A stretch of 64,000 bases of DNA, from NCBI RefSeq assembly GCF_004403945.1, contig NZ_SOHM01000011.1, forward strand, positions 62,358-126,357. Direction: 5' to 3'. The notes beneath the pieces are model-generated. The model saw nothing but the letters and a program-made list of their open reading frames with translations, was not told the origin of the DNA and did no database searches. The DNA comes from Cryobacterium lactosi. GTDB lineage: Bacteria > Actinomycetota > Actinomycetes > Actinomycetales > Microbacteriaceae. A program made the position numbers and the translations under genes. Below are positions 53,191 through 62,185 of this stretch, piece after piece; position 1 is the first letter of the stretch; each line of letters begins with the position of its first letter.

Positions 53191-55563
53191 CTACGTGGTC
53201 AGCACCGCTTCGACGTTGTGCGCCGGTTCCAACCGCACGATCACGGCCTTGGACACCGGGGTGTTGCTGCCCTCCGCCACCTGGTCGAGCGGAACGAGCA
53301 CATTCGCCTCCGGGTAGTACGCCGCCGCGCATCCCCGGGCGGTGGGATACGCCACCGCTCGGAACCCGTGCAGCACCCGGTCGACGCCGTCGTCGTAGAC
53401 GCCGTGGACATCCACCAGCTGCTCGTCGGCCAAGCCCAGCTCGACCAGGTCGTTGGGGTTGACGAACACCACGTGCCGGCCCTTCTTGATGCCGCGGTAC
53501 CTGTCGTCATGGCCGTAGATGGTGGTGTTGAACTGGTCGTGCGAGCGCAGGGTCTGCAGGATGAGCGTGCCGTCGGGCCGGTCCAGGTGCTCGAGGTCGT
53601 TGACCGTGAGCATCGCCTTGCCTGTGGGGGTGGGGAAGGTGCGGGAGTCGCGCGGCCCGTTCGGAAGCAGGAAGCCGCCCTCCCGGCGGATCTTGGTGTT
53701 GTAGTCGTCGCAGCCGGCGACGACGTGCGAGATGTGCTCCCGGATCAGGTCGTAGTCGCGCTCGAAGCCCGTCCAGTCCACATTCACCTTCGTGCCCAGC
53801 ACGGCGCGGGCGAGGCGGCTGACGATGGCCACCTCGGAGAGCAGGGTGGGCGCGACCGGGCTCACCTTGCCCCAGGACGGATGCACGGCGCAGACGGTGT
53901 CCTCCACCGACACGAACTGTTCCCCGGTGGCCTGCCGGTCGATCTCGGTGCGTCCCATTGTCGGCAGGATCAGGGCCTCATCGCCCACCACGGCGTGTGA
54001 ACGGTTGAGCTTGGTGGAAACCTGCACCGTCATTTCGGCGCCGTGCATGGCGGCCTCGGCGGCCTGGGTGTCGCTGATCGCGCTGACCAGGTTGCCGCCG
54101 AGGGCCATGAAGACCTTGATCTGACCGTCCCGCAGCCCCCGGATGGTGGCGACGGCATCCACACCGTGCTCGCGGGGCGGGTTGAAGCCGAACTCCCGTT
54201 CGAGGGCGTCCAGGAACGCCGGCGGCATCTGCTCCCAGATGCCCATCGTGCGGTCGCCCTGCACGTTGCTGTGCCCACGGATCGGCGAGGCGCCGGCGCC
54301 GGGCTTGCCGATGTTGCCCCGCAGCAGCAGCAGGTTGATGATCTCCTTGATGGTGGCGACGCCCTTCTTGTGCTGGGTGAGCCCCATCGCCCAGGTGATG
54401 ATCACCTTCTCGGCACGGAGGTACCGGGCGGCAAGCTCGTCGATCTCGGCGGCGCGCAGCCCGGTGGCCTCGAGCACGGCCTTCTCGTCGACCCGGGCGA
54501 GGTGTGCTGTGAGTTCCTCGAGACCCTGGCAGTGCTCACGCAGGAACTCGTGGTCGAGAACGGTGCCCGGGTTCGCGGCCTCCGCGGCGAGCACCCGCTT
54601 GGACACCGCCTGCAGCAGCGCCATGTCACCGCCGAGCCGTACCTGCACGAACTGGTCGGCCATGTCGGTGCCGTGCCCGATGATGCCCTTCACCCGCTGC
54701 GGGTTCTTGTAACGCTTGAGGCCGGCCTCCGGCATGGGATTGACCGCGACGATCTCGGCGCCGTTCTCCTTCGCCTCCTCCAGGGCGGTCAGCATCCGCG
54801 GGTGATTGGTGCCCGGGTTCTGGCCCATCACGATGATGAGGTCGGCCTTGCCGAAGTCGTCGTAGGTAATGGTGGCCTTGCCGATGCCGATGGTCTGCCC
54901 CATCGCCCAGCCCGACGACTCGTGGCACATATTGGAGCAGTCCGGCAGGTTATTGGTGCCGAAGGCGCGCACGAAGAGCTGGTAAGCGAAGGCGGCCTCA
55001 TTGGAGGTGCGGCCGCTCGTGTAGAAGGCGGCCTGGTCGGGCGAGTCCAGCCCGTTGAGCTTGTCGGCGATCACCCTGAACGCCTCCGCCCAGCCGATCG
55101 GCCGGTAGTGGTCGTCGCCGGCGGCCTTGTACACGGGTTCGGTCAGCCGCCCCTGCATGCCCAGCCAGTAGTCAGTGCGGCCGAGCAGGTCGCTGACCGG
55201 ATGCTCGGCCCACCATTCCCTACCGATCGTGATGGGCGTGGCCTCCCAGGTGACGGCCTTGGCGCCGTTCTCGCAGAATTCGAACGTCTTGCGGTGGGTG
55301 GGATCCGGCCAGGCACAGCTCATGCAGTCGAAGCCGTCCTTCTGGTTCATCGCCAGGAGGGTCTTGCGGCTGCGACTGACGCCCATGCCTTCCAGCGCCG
55401 GGATGGTGGAGTGCAGCACGCCCGGCACCCCCGCCGCCCAGGACTTGGGCGAGCCGACCTCGAGGGTGGACTCCCCCGACTCGTCGGTGTCGTCCAGGTG
55501 CACGGGACTCTTCTGGTGCGCCGCCGGGTTGGTGGTCACTTTCTTGGGCGTCATCCTGGGCAT
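53191..55563 (-). CDS. FdhF/YdeP family molybdopterin oxidoreductase (formate dehydrogenase-like)
   Basis: A 790-residue molybdopterin enzyme. Seen: FDCMSCAWPDPTHRKTFEFCENGAKAV near residue 78 (only part of the usual iron-sulfur Cys set), YTSGRTSNEAAFAYQLFVRAFGTNNLPDCSNMCHESSG, molybdopterin contacts IIVMGQNPGTNHPRML and KPGAGASPIRGHSNVQGDRTMGI, and a C-terminal dinucleotide-binding domain ending in TLRSHDQFNTTIYGHDDRYRG. YdeP-type proteins resemble formate dehydrogenase catalytic subunits, but the reaction is unproven and no subunit for electron transfer is here. The start is either 55563 or the Met at 55554. It follows the nitrate reductase genes on the same strand after 113 bp. Confidence 0.88.
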   Translation of the reverse strand: MPRMTPKKVTTNPAAHQKSPVHLDDTDESGESTLEVGSPKSWAAGVPGVLHSTIPALEGMGVSRSRKTLLAMNQKDGFDCMSCAWPDPTHRKTFEFCENGAKAVTWEATPITIGREWWAEHPVSDLLGRTDYWLGMQGRLTEPVYKAAGDDHYRPIGWAEAFRVIADKLNGLDSPDQAAFYTSGRTSNEAAFAYQLFVRAFGTNNLPDCSNMCHESSGWAMGQTIGIGKATITYDDFGKADLIIVMGQNPGTNHPRMLTALEEAKENGAEIVAVNPMPEAGLKRYKNPQRVKGIIGHGTDMADQFVQVRLGGDMALLQAVSKRVLAAEAANPGTVLDHEFLREHCQGLEELTAHLARVDEKAVLEATGLRAAEIDELAARYLRAEKVIITWAMGLTQHKKGVATIKEIINLLLLRGNIGKPGAGASPIRGHSNVQGDRTMGIWEQMPPAFLDALEREFGFNPPREHGVDAVATIRGLRDGQIKVFMALGGNLVSAISDTQAAEAAMHGAEMTVQVSTKLNRSHAVVGDEALILPTMGRTEIDRQATGEQFVSVEDTVCAVHPSWGKVSPVAPTLLSEVAIVSRLARAVLGTKVNVDWTGFERDYDLIREHISHVVAGCDDYNTKIRREGGFLLPNGPRDSRTFPTPTGKAMLTVNDLEHLDRPDGTLILQTLRSHDQFNTTIYGHDDRYRGIKKGRHVVFVNPNDLVELGLADEQLVDVHGVYDDGVDRVLHGFRAVAYPTARGCAAAYYPEANVLVPLDQVAEGSNTPVSKAVIVRLEPAHNVEAVLTT

Positions 55564-55677
55564 CCCTTTCGCCGGCCGGGATCCACCGGCACCTCTGCGC
55601 CGTCGCCCCGGAGAACATTGGAGTTACCCTGTCAGAGCTATCAGCATCCGCGGCTCACGGCAAGGACCCTGGGCTGT

Positions 55678-57405
55678 TCAGGGCACACTCTGGGCGGCGG
55701 CGCGCTCGAGGACCTCGCCGATGCGTCCCTTGCAGCCGCCGCAGCCGGTGCCCGCTCGGGTGGCCGCCCCGATGCAGGCCACGGTGACGTTGCCCGCCGC
55801 GGCGGAGGCGGCGATCGCCTCCACGGTCACACCGTTGCACCAGCACACCGTGGACTCCGGCGCGAAGGCATCGCCCGCGGTCTCCGGGTCGTAGTCGGGG
55901 CCGTCGAACCGGAGCAGCACCGACCTGTCGGCGGGCAGTTCGCTGCCTCGCTCGAACAACAGGGTCAGTTCGGCGCCGGTGCGCGGCATACCCACGCAGA
56001 CGAAGCCGGTGAGGATGCCACCACGGGTGACCATCTTCACGTACCGGCCATGCTCGGGGTCGGCCCACTGCGCCACTGCCAGCGGTGCCGGGTCCCCGGC
56101 GGCGCAGCCGTGCGCGTGCGCCGAATCGTCGACATCGAACGGGTCGGCCGCGGTGTCGCCGGCGGCGACCACGTCGATTCCCTCGGCCTTGAGCATCACG
56201 ACGGATGCCCCGGGCCCGGCAGCAAGCACCGGCGCTGACTCCGCAACCGCGGGCGCCGCGCCCCAGTCGACCGTGGTCGTGCCGGCCGTGGTCATGCCGG
56301 CGGTGATCTCGGCACTGAACCGGGCCGCGAGGCTGTCGGCCTGGCGCCAGCCCGGACCGATCAGGCCGGAGGGCCCGCCGGCCGGGGCCATCCGGGCACC
56401 GTTCCAGGCTGCGCCGAGGTCGGCGTCGACGGGGCGGGCGGCCACGTGCGCGCAGTCGCCGATGGCGTGGATGGCCGCATCCGCCCAGCTCTGCAACGAC
56501 TCGTCGACCAGCACACCGGTGGACACCGGCAGGCCGGCCAGGTGGGCCAGTTCGGTGCGGGCGCCCACGCCGCAGGAGAGCAGCAGCAGGTCGCCGCTGA
56601 TCTGCTTGCCGTCGGCGCAGATGAGGGCTTCGAAGCGTTCGACGCCGGCGTCGTCGTGGTGGAACAGGACGCTCTCGGCGCGGGCGTGGTTGACCATGGT
56701 GACCCCGGCGCGCCTGGCGCTGCGGGTGAGCACCGAGCCGGCACCGCGGTCGAGGTTGCGGTTCATCGGGATCTCGCCGTGGTAGACCACGCAGACCTGG
56801 GCGCCGGCGGCCGCCGCGGCGAGCGCGATCTCCATGCCCAGCACGCCGGCGCCGAGCACCACGATGCGTTGGCCGGCCTGCACGGCCGCCAGAACGGTGG
56901 CGGCGTCGGCGAGGTCGCGCAGCGCACTGATGCCGCTCGGCAGCGGGGCCTCGGCGGAATCGAGGGTGGCGGCAGCCGCGCCGGGCTTCATCAGGCCGCG
57001 CCGCACCCGCTTGACACCGTCGAGGGTGGGCACATTGGCGCGGGCACCGGTGGCCAGCACGAGCCTGTCGTAGGGCAGGGTGCTGCCATCGCCGAGACTG
57101 ACCGTGCGGATGGTGCGGTTCACCGCTACGACTGCGGTGCCGGTGAGGATGCGGGCGCCGGCGGCTCGGGCCCGGCTGCCGTCGGTGAGGTCGAGGGTGT
57201 CGCGGTCGGTACGGCCAACGGCGTAGTCGGCCAGCAGCACGCGGTTGTAGGCGTGCTCCCCTTCGGCGCCGACCACGGTGAGGTCGGCCAGGCCGGCCTC
57301 CACCAGCGGCAGGATTTCGTCGACGAACCTGGCGCCGACGGGGCCGTAGCCGACGACGACGATGCGTTCGGGGGTGGGGCGTGCGGCTCCGGTCGGTTCA
57401 GGCAT
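55678..57405 (-). CDS. nasB: FAD-dependent nitrate reductase electron transfer subunit (NasB-like, NirB N-terminus-like)
   Basis: A 575-residue flavoprotein. The FAD-binding VVVGYGPVGARFVDEILPLV and NAD-binding RIVVLGAGVLGMEIALAAAAAGAQVCVVY loops are clear. The C-terminus has a BFD-type [2Fe-2S] site CWCNGVTVEAI...GTGCGGCKGRIGEVL. It resembles the N-terminal half of NirB without the siroheme domain, the architecture of NAD(P)H-oxidising subunits of assimilatory nitrate reductase. It overlaps the 3' end of the nitrate reductase gene by eight bases, so electron delivery to that enzyme is the likely job. A long Ala-rich segment (about 340-470) separates the two parts. Confidence 0.85.
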   Translation of the reverse strand: MPEPTGAARPTPERIVVVGYGPVGARFVDEILPLVEAGLADLTVVGAEGEHAYNRVLLADYAVGRTDRDTLDLTDGSRARAAGARILTGTAVVAVNRTIRTVSLGDGSTLPYDRLVLATGARANVPTLDGVKRVRRGLMKPGAAAATLDSAEAPLPSGISALRDLADAATVLAAVQAGQRIVVLGAGVLGMEIALAAAAAGAQVCVVYHGEIPMNRNLDRGAGSVLTRSARRAGVTMVNHARAESVLFHHDDAGVERFEALICADGKQISGDLLLLSCGVGARTELAHLAGLPVSTGVLVDESLQSWADAAIHAIGDCAHVAARPVDADLGAAWNGARMAPAGGPSGLIGPGWRQADSLAARFSAEITAGMTTAGTTTVDWGAAPAVAESAPVLAAGPGASVVMLKAEGIDVVAAGDTAADPFDVDDSAHAHGCAAGDPAPLAVAQWADPEHGRYVKMVTRGGILTGFVCVGMPRTGAELTLLFERGSELPADRSVLLRFDGPDYDPETAGDAFAPESTVCWCNGVTVEAIAASAAAGNVTVACIGAATRAGTGCGGCKGRIGEVLERAAAQSVP

Positions 57406-59596
57406 CCGCCATCACCCTCTCGTGGTCGGTGGTCGGCAGGTCAGGACCCGCGATCGCCCGCACCCGCACAGCAGTGCGCTTGAATTCGGGCATCCCGGAG
57501 ATCGGGTCGGTGGCCGCGGCGGTGAGCAGGTTGGCGCGCTGGTCGGCGGGGAAGTGGAACGGCAGGAAGACCGTATCTGGCCGGATGTCGGCGCTCAGCT
57601 GCGCGCGGCAGCGCACAGTGCCGCGCTCGTTGGCCAGTTCGGCCCAGCCACCATCGGTCAGGCCGAGCCCGGCGGCGGTGGCCGGATGCACCTGCATGCG
57701 GGCCTCGGGCTGGGCGGTGGCGAGTTCGGCCACCCGCCGGGTCTGCGCACCGGACTGGTAGTGCTCCAGCAGCCGGCCGGTGATGAGCGTGAGCGCCCCC
57801 CGGGTCTGCGCCGGCGCCAGCACGCCGCGCGGCGTCACGGCCACGATGCGGGCCCGGCCGTCGTCGTGCGCGAACCGGTCCAGGAACAACCGCGGGGTGC
57901 CGCCGGACCCGGCCGGGTAGGGCCAGTAGGCCGGCTCCCCCGCATCCAGCAGTGTGTAGTCGAGGCCGGAGTAGTCGGCGATTCCGCCCGCCGAGGCCTG
58001 GCAGAGCTCGTCGAAGACGGCGCTGGGGTCGGCGCTGTACACGCCGGGGGCGTCCAGGCGCCGGGCCAGCTCCTGGAAGATCCACAGTTCGCTGCGCACG
58101 CCGGCGGGCGGGTCGATCGCCCGCCGGCGGCGCAGAACTCGCCCCTCGAGCGACGTCATGGTGCCCTCCTCCTCGGCCCACTGGGTGACCGGCAGCACCA
58201 CGTCGGCCAGCGCGGCGGTCTCGGAGAAAAAAAAGTCGCAGACGACCAGGAAGTCGAGGTTCTTCAGGCCCCGGCGAACGCTGTCGGCATCCGGTGCAGA
58301 GACCACGACGTTGGCGCCGTGCACGAGCAGGGTGCGGATGCCGCCCGGCCGGCCGAGCGCGCCCAGTAGTTCGACGGCGGGGATGCCCGCGCCGGGGATC
58401 TGCTCCGGCTCGACTCCCCAGACTCCGGCGACATGGGCGCGGGCGGCCGGGTCGGTGATCTTGCGGTAGCCGGGCAGCTGGTCGCATTTCTGGCCGTGTT
58501 CCCGGCCGCCCTGCCCGTTGCCCTGCCCGGTGAGGGTGCCGTAGCCGGAATGGGTCGTGCCGACCAGGCCGAGCACGAGCGCGAGGTTGATGGCCGCGGT
58601 GGCCGTGTCGGTACCGTCGACGTGCTGCTCGACGCCGCGTCCGGTGATGATGTAGGTGCCCCGGCCGGCGGCCAGCCGGCTCGCCAGTTCCCTCAGCTGC
58701 CGGACCGGCACCCCGGTGTGCTCCTGCACCCGCTGGGGATACCAGCCGGCCACGCTGTAACGCAGCTGGTCGAAGCCGGTGGTGCGCCGGGCGAGGTAGT
58801 CGGTGTCAGCGAGGCGTTCGGCCAGAACCAGATGGGTGAGCCCGAGCAGCAGCACCAGGTCTGTACCGGGGGCGGGCTGCACGTGCAGGCCGGCGCCGTC
58901 GTCGGTCAGGCGGGCGGTGGCGGTACGGCGCGGGTCGACGACGATGAGGCCGCCCGCTTGCCGGGCACCGTCGAGGTGGCCGATGAACGGCGGCATGGTC
59001 TGGGCCACATTGGAGCCGAGCATCAGGATGGTGTCGGCCGCGTCGAGGTCTTCGACCCGGAACGGCAGGCCACGGTCGAGGCCGAAGGCCCGGTTGCCGG
59101 CCGCCGCCGCGCTGGACATGCAGAACCGGCCGTTGTAGTCGATGCGGGAGGAGCCGAGGGCCAGGCGGGTGAACTTGCCCAGCTGGTAGGCCTTCTCATT
59201 GGTCAGCCCGCCGCCGCCGAACACACCCACGGAGTCGGCGCCGTGCTCGGCCCGGCTGGCGCGGAGCCTATCGGCGATCAGGTCGAGCGCGTCCGTCCAG
59301 GAGATCGGGGCGAAGCTACCGTCGGCCGCGCGCCGCATGGGTTCCCGGATGCGCTCGGCCGAGCCGAGCAGTTCGGCCGCGGTCCAGCCCTTCTTGCAGA
59401 GGCCGCCGCGGTTGGTGGGGAAGGCCCGGCCGGCGATGGAGACCGGGAGGCCGATCGCATCCGCGGGGCGGACGGCCGGCGCCGGGCGGGCGGCGGGCGT
59501 GGCTGCTGCTGCGGGCGTGGCTGCTGCGGCGGCGGGTGTGAGCGTCATCGCGCACTGCAGGGCGCAGTACGGGCAGTGCGTGTCGACGGGGTTCAC
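57398..59596 (-). CDS. nasA: assimilatory nitrate reductase catalytic subunit (molybdopterin oxidoreductase)
   Basis: A 732-residue enzyme. The [4Fe-4S] ligands are Cys8, Cys11, Cys15 and Cys67 (CPYCALQC...GGLCKKGWT), with about 20 Ala/Pro residues inserted between the third and fourth. The molybdenum-side residue region is YNGRFCMSSAAAAGNRAFGLDRG with the Cys that ligates Mo in NasA/NarB enzymes. Further: TLTGQGNGQGGREHGQKCDQLPGYR and the C-terminal cofactor domain ITGRLLEHYQSGAQTRRV. It reduces nitrate to nitrite in the cytoplasm. GTG at 59596 has AAAGG seven bases upstream; the longer open frame runs through narK and is a shadow. Confidence 0.92.
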   Translation of the reverse strand: MNPVDTHCPYCALQCAMTLTPAAAAATPAAAATPAARPAPAVRPADAIGLPVSIAGRAFPTNRGGLCKKGWTAAELLGSAERIREPMRRAADGSFAPISWTDALDLIADRLRASRAEHGADSVGVFGGGGLTNEKAYQLGKFTRLALGSSRIDYNGRFCMSSAAAAGNRAFGLDRGLPFRVEDLDAADTILMLGSNVAQTMPPFIGHLDGARQAGGLIVVDPRRTATARLTDDGAGLHVQPAPGTDLVLLLGLTHLVLAERLADTDYLARRTTGFDQLRYSVAGWYPQRVQEHTGVPVRQLRELASRLAAGRGTYIITGRGVEQHVDGTDTATAAINLALVLGLVGTTHSGYGTLTGQGNGQGGREHGQKCDQLPGYRKITDPAARAHVAGVWGVEPEQIPGAGIPAVELLGALGRPGGIRTLLVHGANVVVSAPDADSVRRGLKNLDFLVVCDFFFSETAALADVVLPVTQWAEEEGTMTSLEGRVLRRRRAIDPPAGVRSELWIFQELARRLDAPGVYSADPSAVFDELCQASAGGIADYSGLDYTLLDAGEPAYWPYPAGSGGTPRLFLDRFAHDDGRARIVAVTPRGVLAPAQTRGALTLITGRLLEHYQSGAQTRRVAELATAQPEARMQVHPATAAGLGLTDGGWAELANERGTVRCRAQLSADIRPDTVFLPFHFPADQRANLLTAAATDPISGMPEFKRTAVRVRAIAGPDLPTTDHERVMADA

Positions 59597-59624
59597 GGTG
59601 GTGCCTTTCGTGGGAGCACAAGTT

Positions 59625-59684
59625 CGCGAGAGCGGCCGTGTGGTTGCTTCAGCTGGCTGAGGCGACCACACGACCGCTTTCGCG
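59625..59684. repeat. 23-bp inverted repeat between narK and nitrate reductase gene
   Basis: Arms 59625-59647 and 59662-59684 pair at 20 of 23 positions around a 14-base loop. It lies between the narK stop and the nasA start, with no T tract on either side. It may attenuate or protect the narK transcript, or be a REP-like element: its outer end TTCGCGAGA is shared with the repeats at 25595-25655 and 34067-34127. Confidence 0.7.
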
Positions 59685-59718
59685 GGATGTGCGGGGTGCG
59701 ATTTGCGAGCGAGAAGAG

Positions 59719-61137
59719 CTAGATGCGGTGGCCGGCCACGGAGGAGCCGCGGCGGAGGTAGACGAACGCGGTGACGGCCATCATCACGACGTAGGCGCCG
59801 GCGAAGGCGAAGATCGCGCTGGAATAGTCGCCCGTCGAGGTCTTCGAGAAGCCGAGCACCTGCGGGATGACGAATCCGCCGTAGGCGCCGATGGCGGAGA
59901 TGAGGCCGAGGGCCGCCGCGGTCTTGCGCTGCGTGCCGACATCGCCGGACTCCCTGTGGGCATCCGTGACCCCGCTCTTGGCGGCGAAGACACTGGGGAT
60001 CATGCGGTAGGTGGAACCGTTGCCGACGCCGGTGGCCACGAAGATCAGCAGGAACGTGACCAGGAACAGCCAGAAGCTGCCCAGCGGCAGCACCAGGTTC
60101 ACCAGCACCGCGCCGACGGCCATCACGCCGAAAGCGAAGACGGTCACCAGGGCACCGCCGAAGCGGTCGGCCAGGCGACCGCCGAACGGGCGGGCCAGGG
60201 AACCGGTGAGGGCGCCGAGGAACGCGAGCGACAGGGATGCGGAAACGACCTGGAACGAGGAGTAGTCGGGAAACTGGTCGGCGATGAGCTTGGGGAACAC
60301 GCTGGCGAAGCCGATGAACGAGCCGAAGGTGCCGATGTAGAGGAACGCCATGATCCACAGGTGCGGTTCCTTCACCGCGGCGATCGAGCCGGCGAAGTCG
60401 GCCTTGGCGCTGGAGAGGTTGTCCATGTACTTCCAGGCCCCGAACATGGCGAGCAGGATGAACGGCACCCAGAAGAAGCCGGCCAGTGGCAGGTTCAGTG
60501 TGCCGAGGGCACCGAGGGTGATCACGATGGGCACGACCAGCTGGGCGACGGCTGCACCGAGGTTGCCGCCGGCGGCGTTCAGGCCGAGCGCGTACCCCTT
60601 CTGGCTCTGCGGGTAGAAGTAGGTGATGTTCGACATCGAGGAGGCGAAGTTGCCGCCGCCGAGACCGGCGAGCGCGGCGATGAGCAGCATCACCGGGAAC
60701 GGGGTGTCCGGGTTGCCCACCGCGATGCCCAACCCGATTGACGGGATGAGCAGCAGGCCCGCCGAGATGATGGTCCAGTTGCGGCCACCGAACTTGGGAA
60801 CCAGGAACGTGTAGGGGAACCGCATGGTGGCACCGACGAGAGTGGGGATGGAGATGAGCCAGAAGATCTGGCCGGTGTCGAACGTGAAACCGGCGTTCGG
60901 CAGCTGTACCACCACGATGCTCCAGAGCTGCCAGATCACGAAGCCGAGGAATTCGGCGAAGATCGACCACTTGAGGTTGCGGGAGGCGATGGACTTGCCG
61001 CCGCCCGCCCACTGCGTGGGGTTCTCGGCGTTCCAGTTGTCGATCCACCGGCCCGGGCGGTGCACCAGTTCGGCGGACGGAACGGTAGGGGTGGTCGCGG
61101 AGACCGGGGCGGGTGGGGCGCTGGTCGTCGTGGTCAT
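59719..61137 (-). CDS. narK: nitrate/nitrite MFS transporter NarK
   Basis: A 472-residue transporter with about twelve helices. Nitrate signature motifs are present: AGLGGGNFASSMSNITYFYPQSQKGYALGLNAAGGNLG in helix 5 and GTFGSFIGFASVFPKLIADQF in the second half, with the conserved Arg in TMRFPYTFL that contacts the anion. It brings nitrate into the cell for the reductase genes just downstream. GAGGAGAACC precedes the ATG. A GlnR-like box lies 115-141 bp upstream of the start. Confidence 0.93.
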   Translation of the reverse strand: MTTTTSAPPAPVSATTPTVPSAELVHRPGRWIDNWNAENPTQWAGGGKSIASRNLKWSIFAEFLGFVIWQLWSIVVVQLPNAGFTFDTGQIFWLISIPTLVGATMRFPYTFLVPKFGGRNWTIISAGLLLIPSIGLGIAVGNPDTPFPVMLLIAALAGLGGGNFASSMSNITYFYPQSQKGYALGLNAAGGNLGAAVAQLVVPIVITLGALGTLNLPLAGFFWVPFILLAMFGAWKYMDNLSSAKADFAGSIAAVKEPHLWIMAFLYIGTFGSFIGFASVFPKLIADQFPDYSSFQVVSASLSLAFLGALTGSLARPFGGRLADRFGGALVTVFAFGVMAVGAVLVNLVLPLGSFWLFLVTFLLIFVATGVGNGSTYRMIPSVFAAKSGVTDAHRESGDVGTQRKTAAALGLISAIGAYGGFVIPQVLGFSKTSTGDYSSAIFAFAGAYVVMMAVTAFVYLRRGSSVAGHRI

Positions 61138-61251
61138 CAGGTTCTCCTCAAGAATGTGGTGCCGGGAGTGCTGCGGGAAGTGGTGCCGGAACTGCGGTGG
61201 TGGTGTGTCTTCGACGCTACGCAGCCGGTGTTTCGGCGGGACGCTGGGCCA

Positions 61252-61278
61252 GTTACCTTCTCGTCACCGTGTTCTCAC
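61252..61278. promoter_or_regulatory. GlnR-like box upstream of narK
   Basis: Read on the minus strand: GTGAG-N6-GTGAC-N6-GTAAC, three elements spaced by exactly 11 bp. The established actinobacterial GlnR consensus is gTnAC-N6-GaAAC repeated with 11-bp spacing. The same arrangement appears before nirB, which supports shared nitrogen control. Confidence 0.6.
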
Positions 61279-61381
61279 CCCCGGCGAGCGCCGCTGATAG
61301 GCCGCTGTTACATGTCGGACACATGAGCGCCGCGACTCCGTCGTTGAGGAGGAATACACGGGTCGAGCGTGATTCCGCCGG

Positions 61382-62185
61382 TCAGGAACGGGTGCTGAAC
61401 GACCAGGGCAGTCCGGCGAGCGCCTGCTCCAGCCGGGCGGTGGACGCGTAGAGGTCCAGGACCACGTCGACGAGCCGCTGCGGCGGTGCCTCGCCGTCCA
61501 CCAGGAGAGGCCGGCTCACGGCATCCGCGCCGCAGGTCTCGGCCAGGCCGGCGAAGTAGCCGGGCGCGAGCAGGTAGGTGGCCACCACGACTCGGCCGGA
61601 TGCCGCGGCGCGGGCGGTGAGCACGGCGTCGGCCAGCCGGGGCTCGGCGGCGGAGATGAACCCGACCGTGACAGAGCGACCGAGCACCGCGGCGAGCTGG
61701 CCGCCGACGGTGTGGCAGTCGGCGACGGCGTTGGCGTCGGTGGAGCCGGCCGCGGCGAGCACCACGGTGTCGGAGGGCTGCAGGTCGATCTCGTGCAGCC
61801 GGTCGGCCAGGATCCGGGCCAGGCGCGGGTCGGGGCCGAGGGCCCCGGTGACCCGCACCGGCTGGCCGGCCTCCGCGGCCGCCTCGGCGAGGTCCACGCG
61901 CACGTGGTAGCCGGCCGAGAGGAGCAGCGGGACGATCACGACCGGCCGGGCGGCGGCTTCGGCCGCGATGCCGGTCAGGCAGGTGGGCACATCCGGGCTC
62001 TGCACGTCGACGTAGCCGCCCACCACGGTGAGCTGGGGTGCCGCGGCAGCCACGGCGTCGACGAGGGCCAGGACGGCGCGCTGCCCTGCGGGGTCGCTGG
62101 TGCCGTGCGAGGTCGCCAGCAGCACCGGGGCGCCGCCTGTCTGAACGGTGCGCACCGGGGCGGGCCGCACCGGAACGACGATCAT
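61382..62185 (-). CDS. sirohydrochlorin chelatase, CbiX/SirB type
   Basis: A 267-residue protein built from two related halves, as in CbiX: the first contains LLATSHGTSDPAGQRAV with the catalytic His and VIVPLLLSAGYHVRVDLAEAA with the second His; the second has VVLAAAGSTDANAVADC and TYLLAPGYFAGLAETCGAD. It should insert iron into sirohydrochlorin to make siroheme, the cofactor of NirB. It overlaps the nirD stop codon (ATGA), so it is co-translated with nirD. Confidence 0.88.
   Translation of the reverse strand: MIVVPVRPAPVRTVQTGGAPVLLATSHGTSDPAGQRAVLALVDAVAAAAPQLTVVGGYVDVQSPDVPTCLTGIAAEAAARPVVIVPLLLSAGYHVRVDLAEAAAEAGQPVRVTGALGPDPRLARILADRLHEIDLQPSDTVVLAAAGSTDANAVADCHTVGGQLAAVLGRSVTVGFISAAEPRLADAVLTARAAASGRVVVATYLLAPGYFAGLAETCGADAVSRPLLVDGEAPPQRLVDVVLDLYASTARLEQALAGLPWSFSTRS

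Noticed and set aside
57398..61048. Single 1216-codon minus-strand frame suggesting a NarK-nitrate reductase fusion
   Set aside because: The part upstream of 59596 is a shifted-frame shadow of narK, which is intact in its own frame; the reductase begins at the GTG with its iron-sulfur motif.
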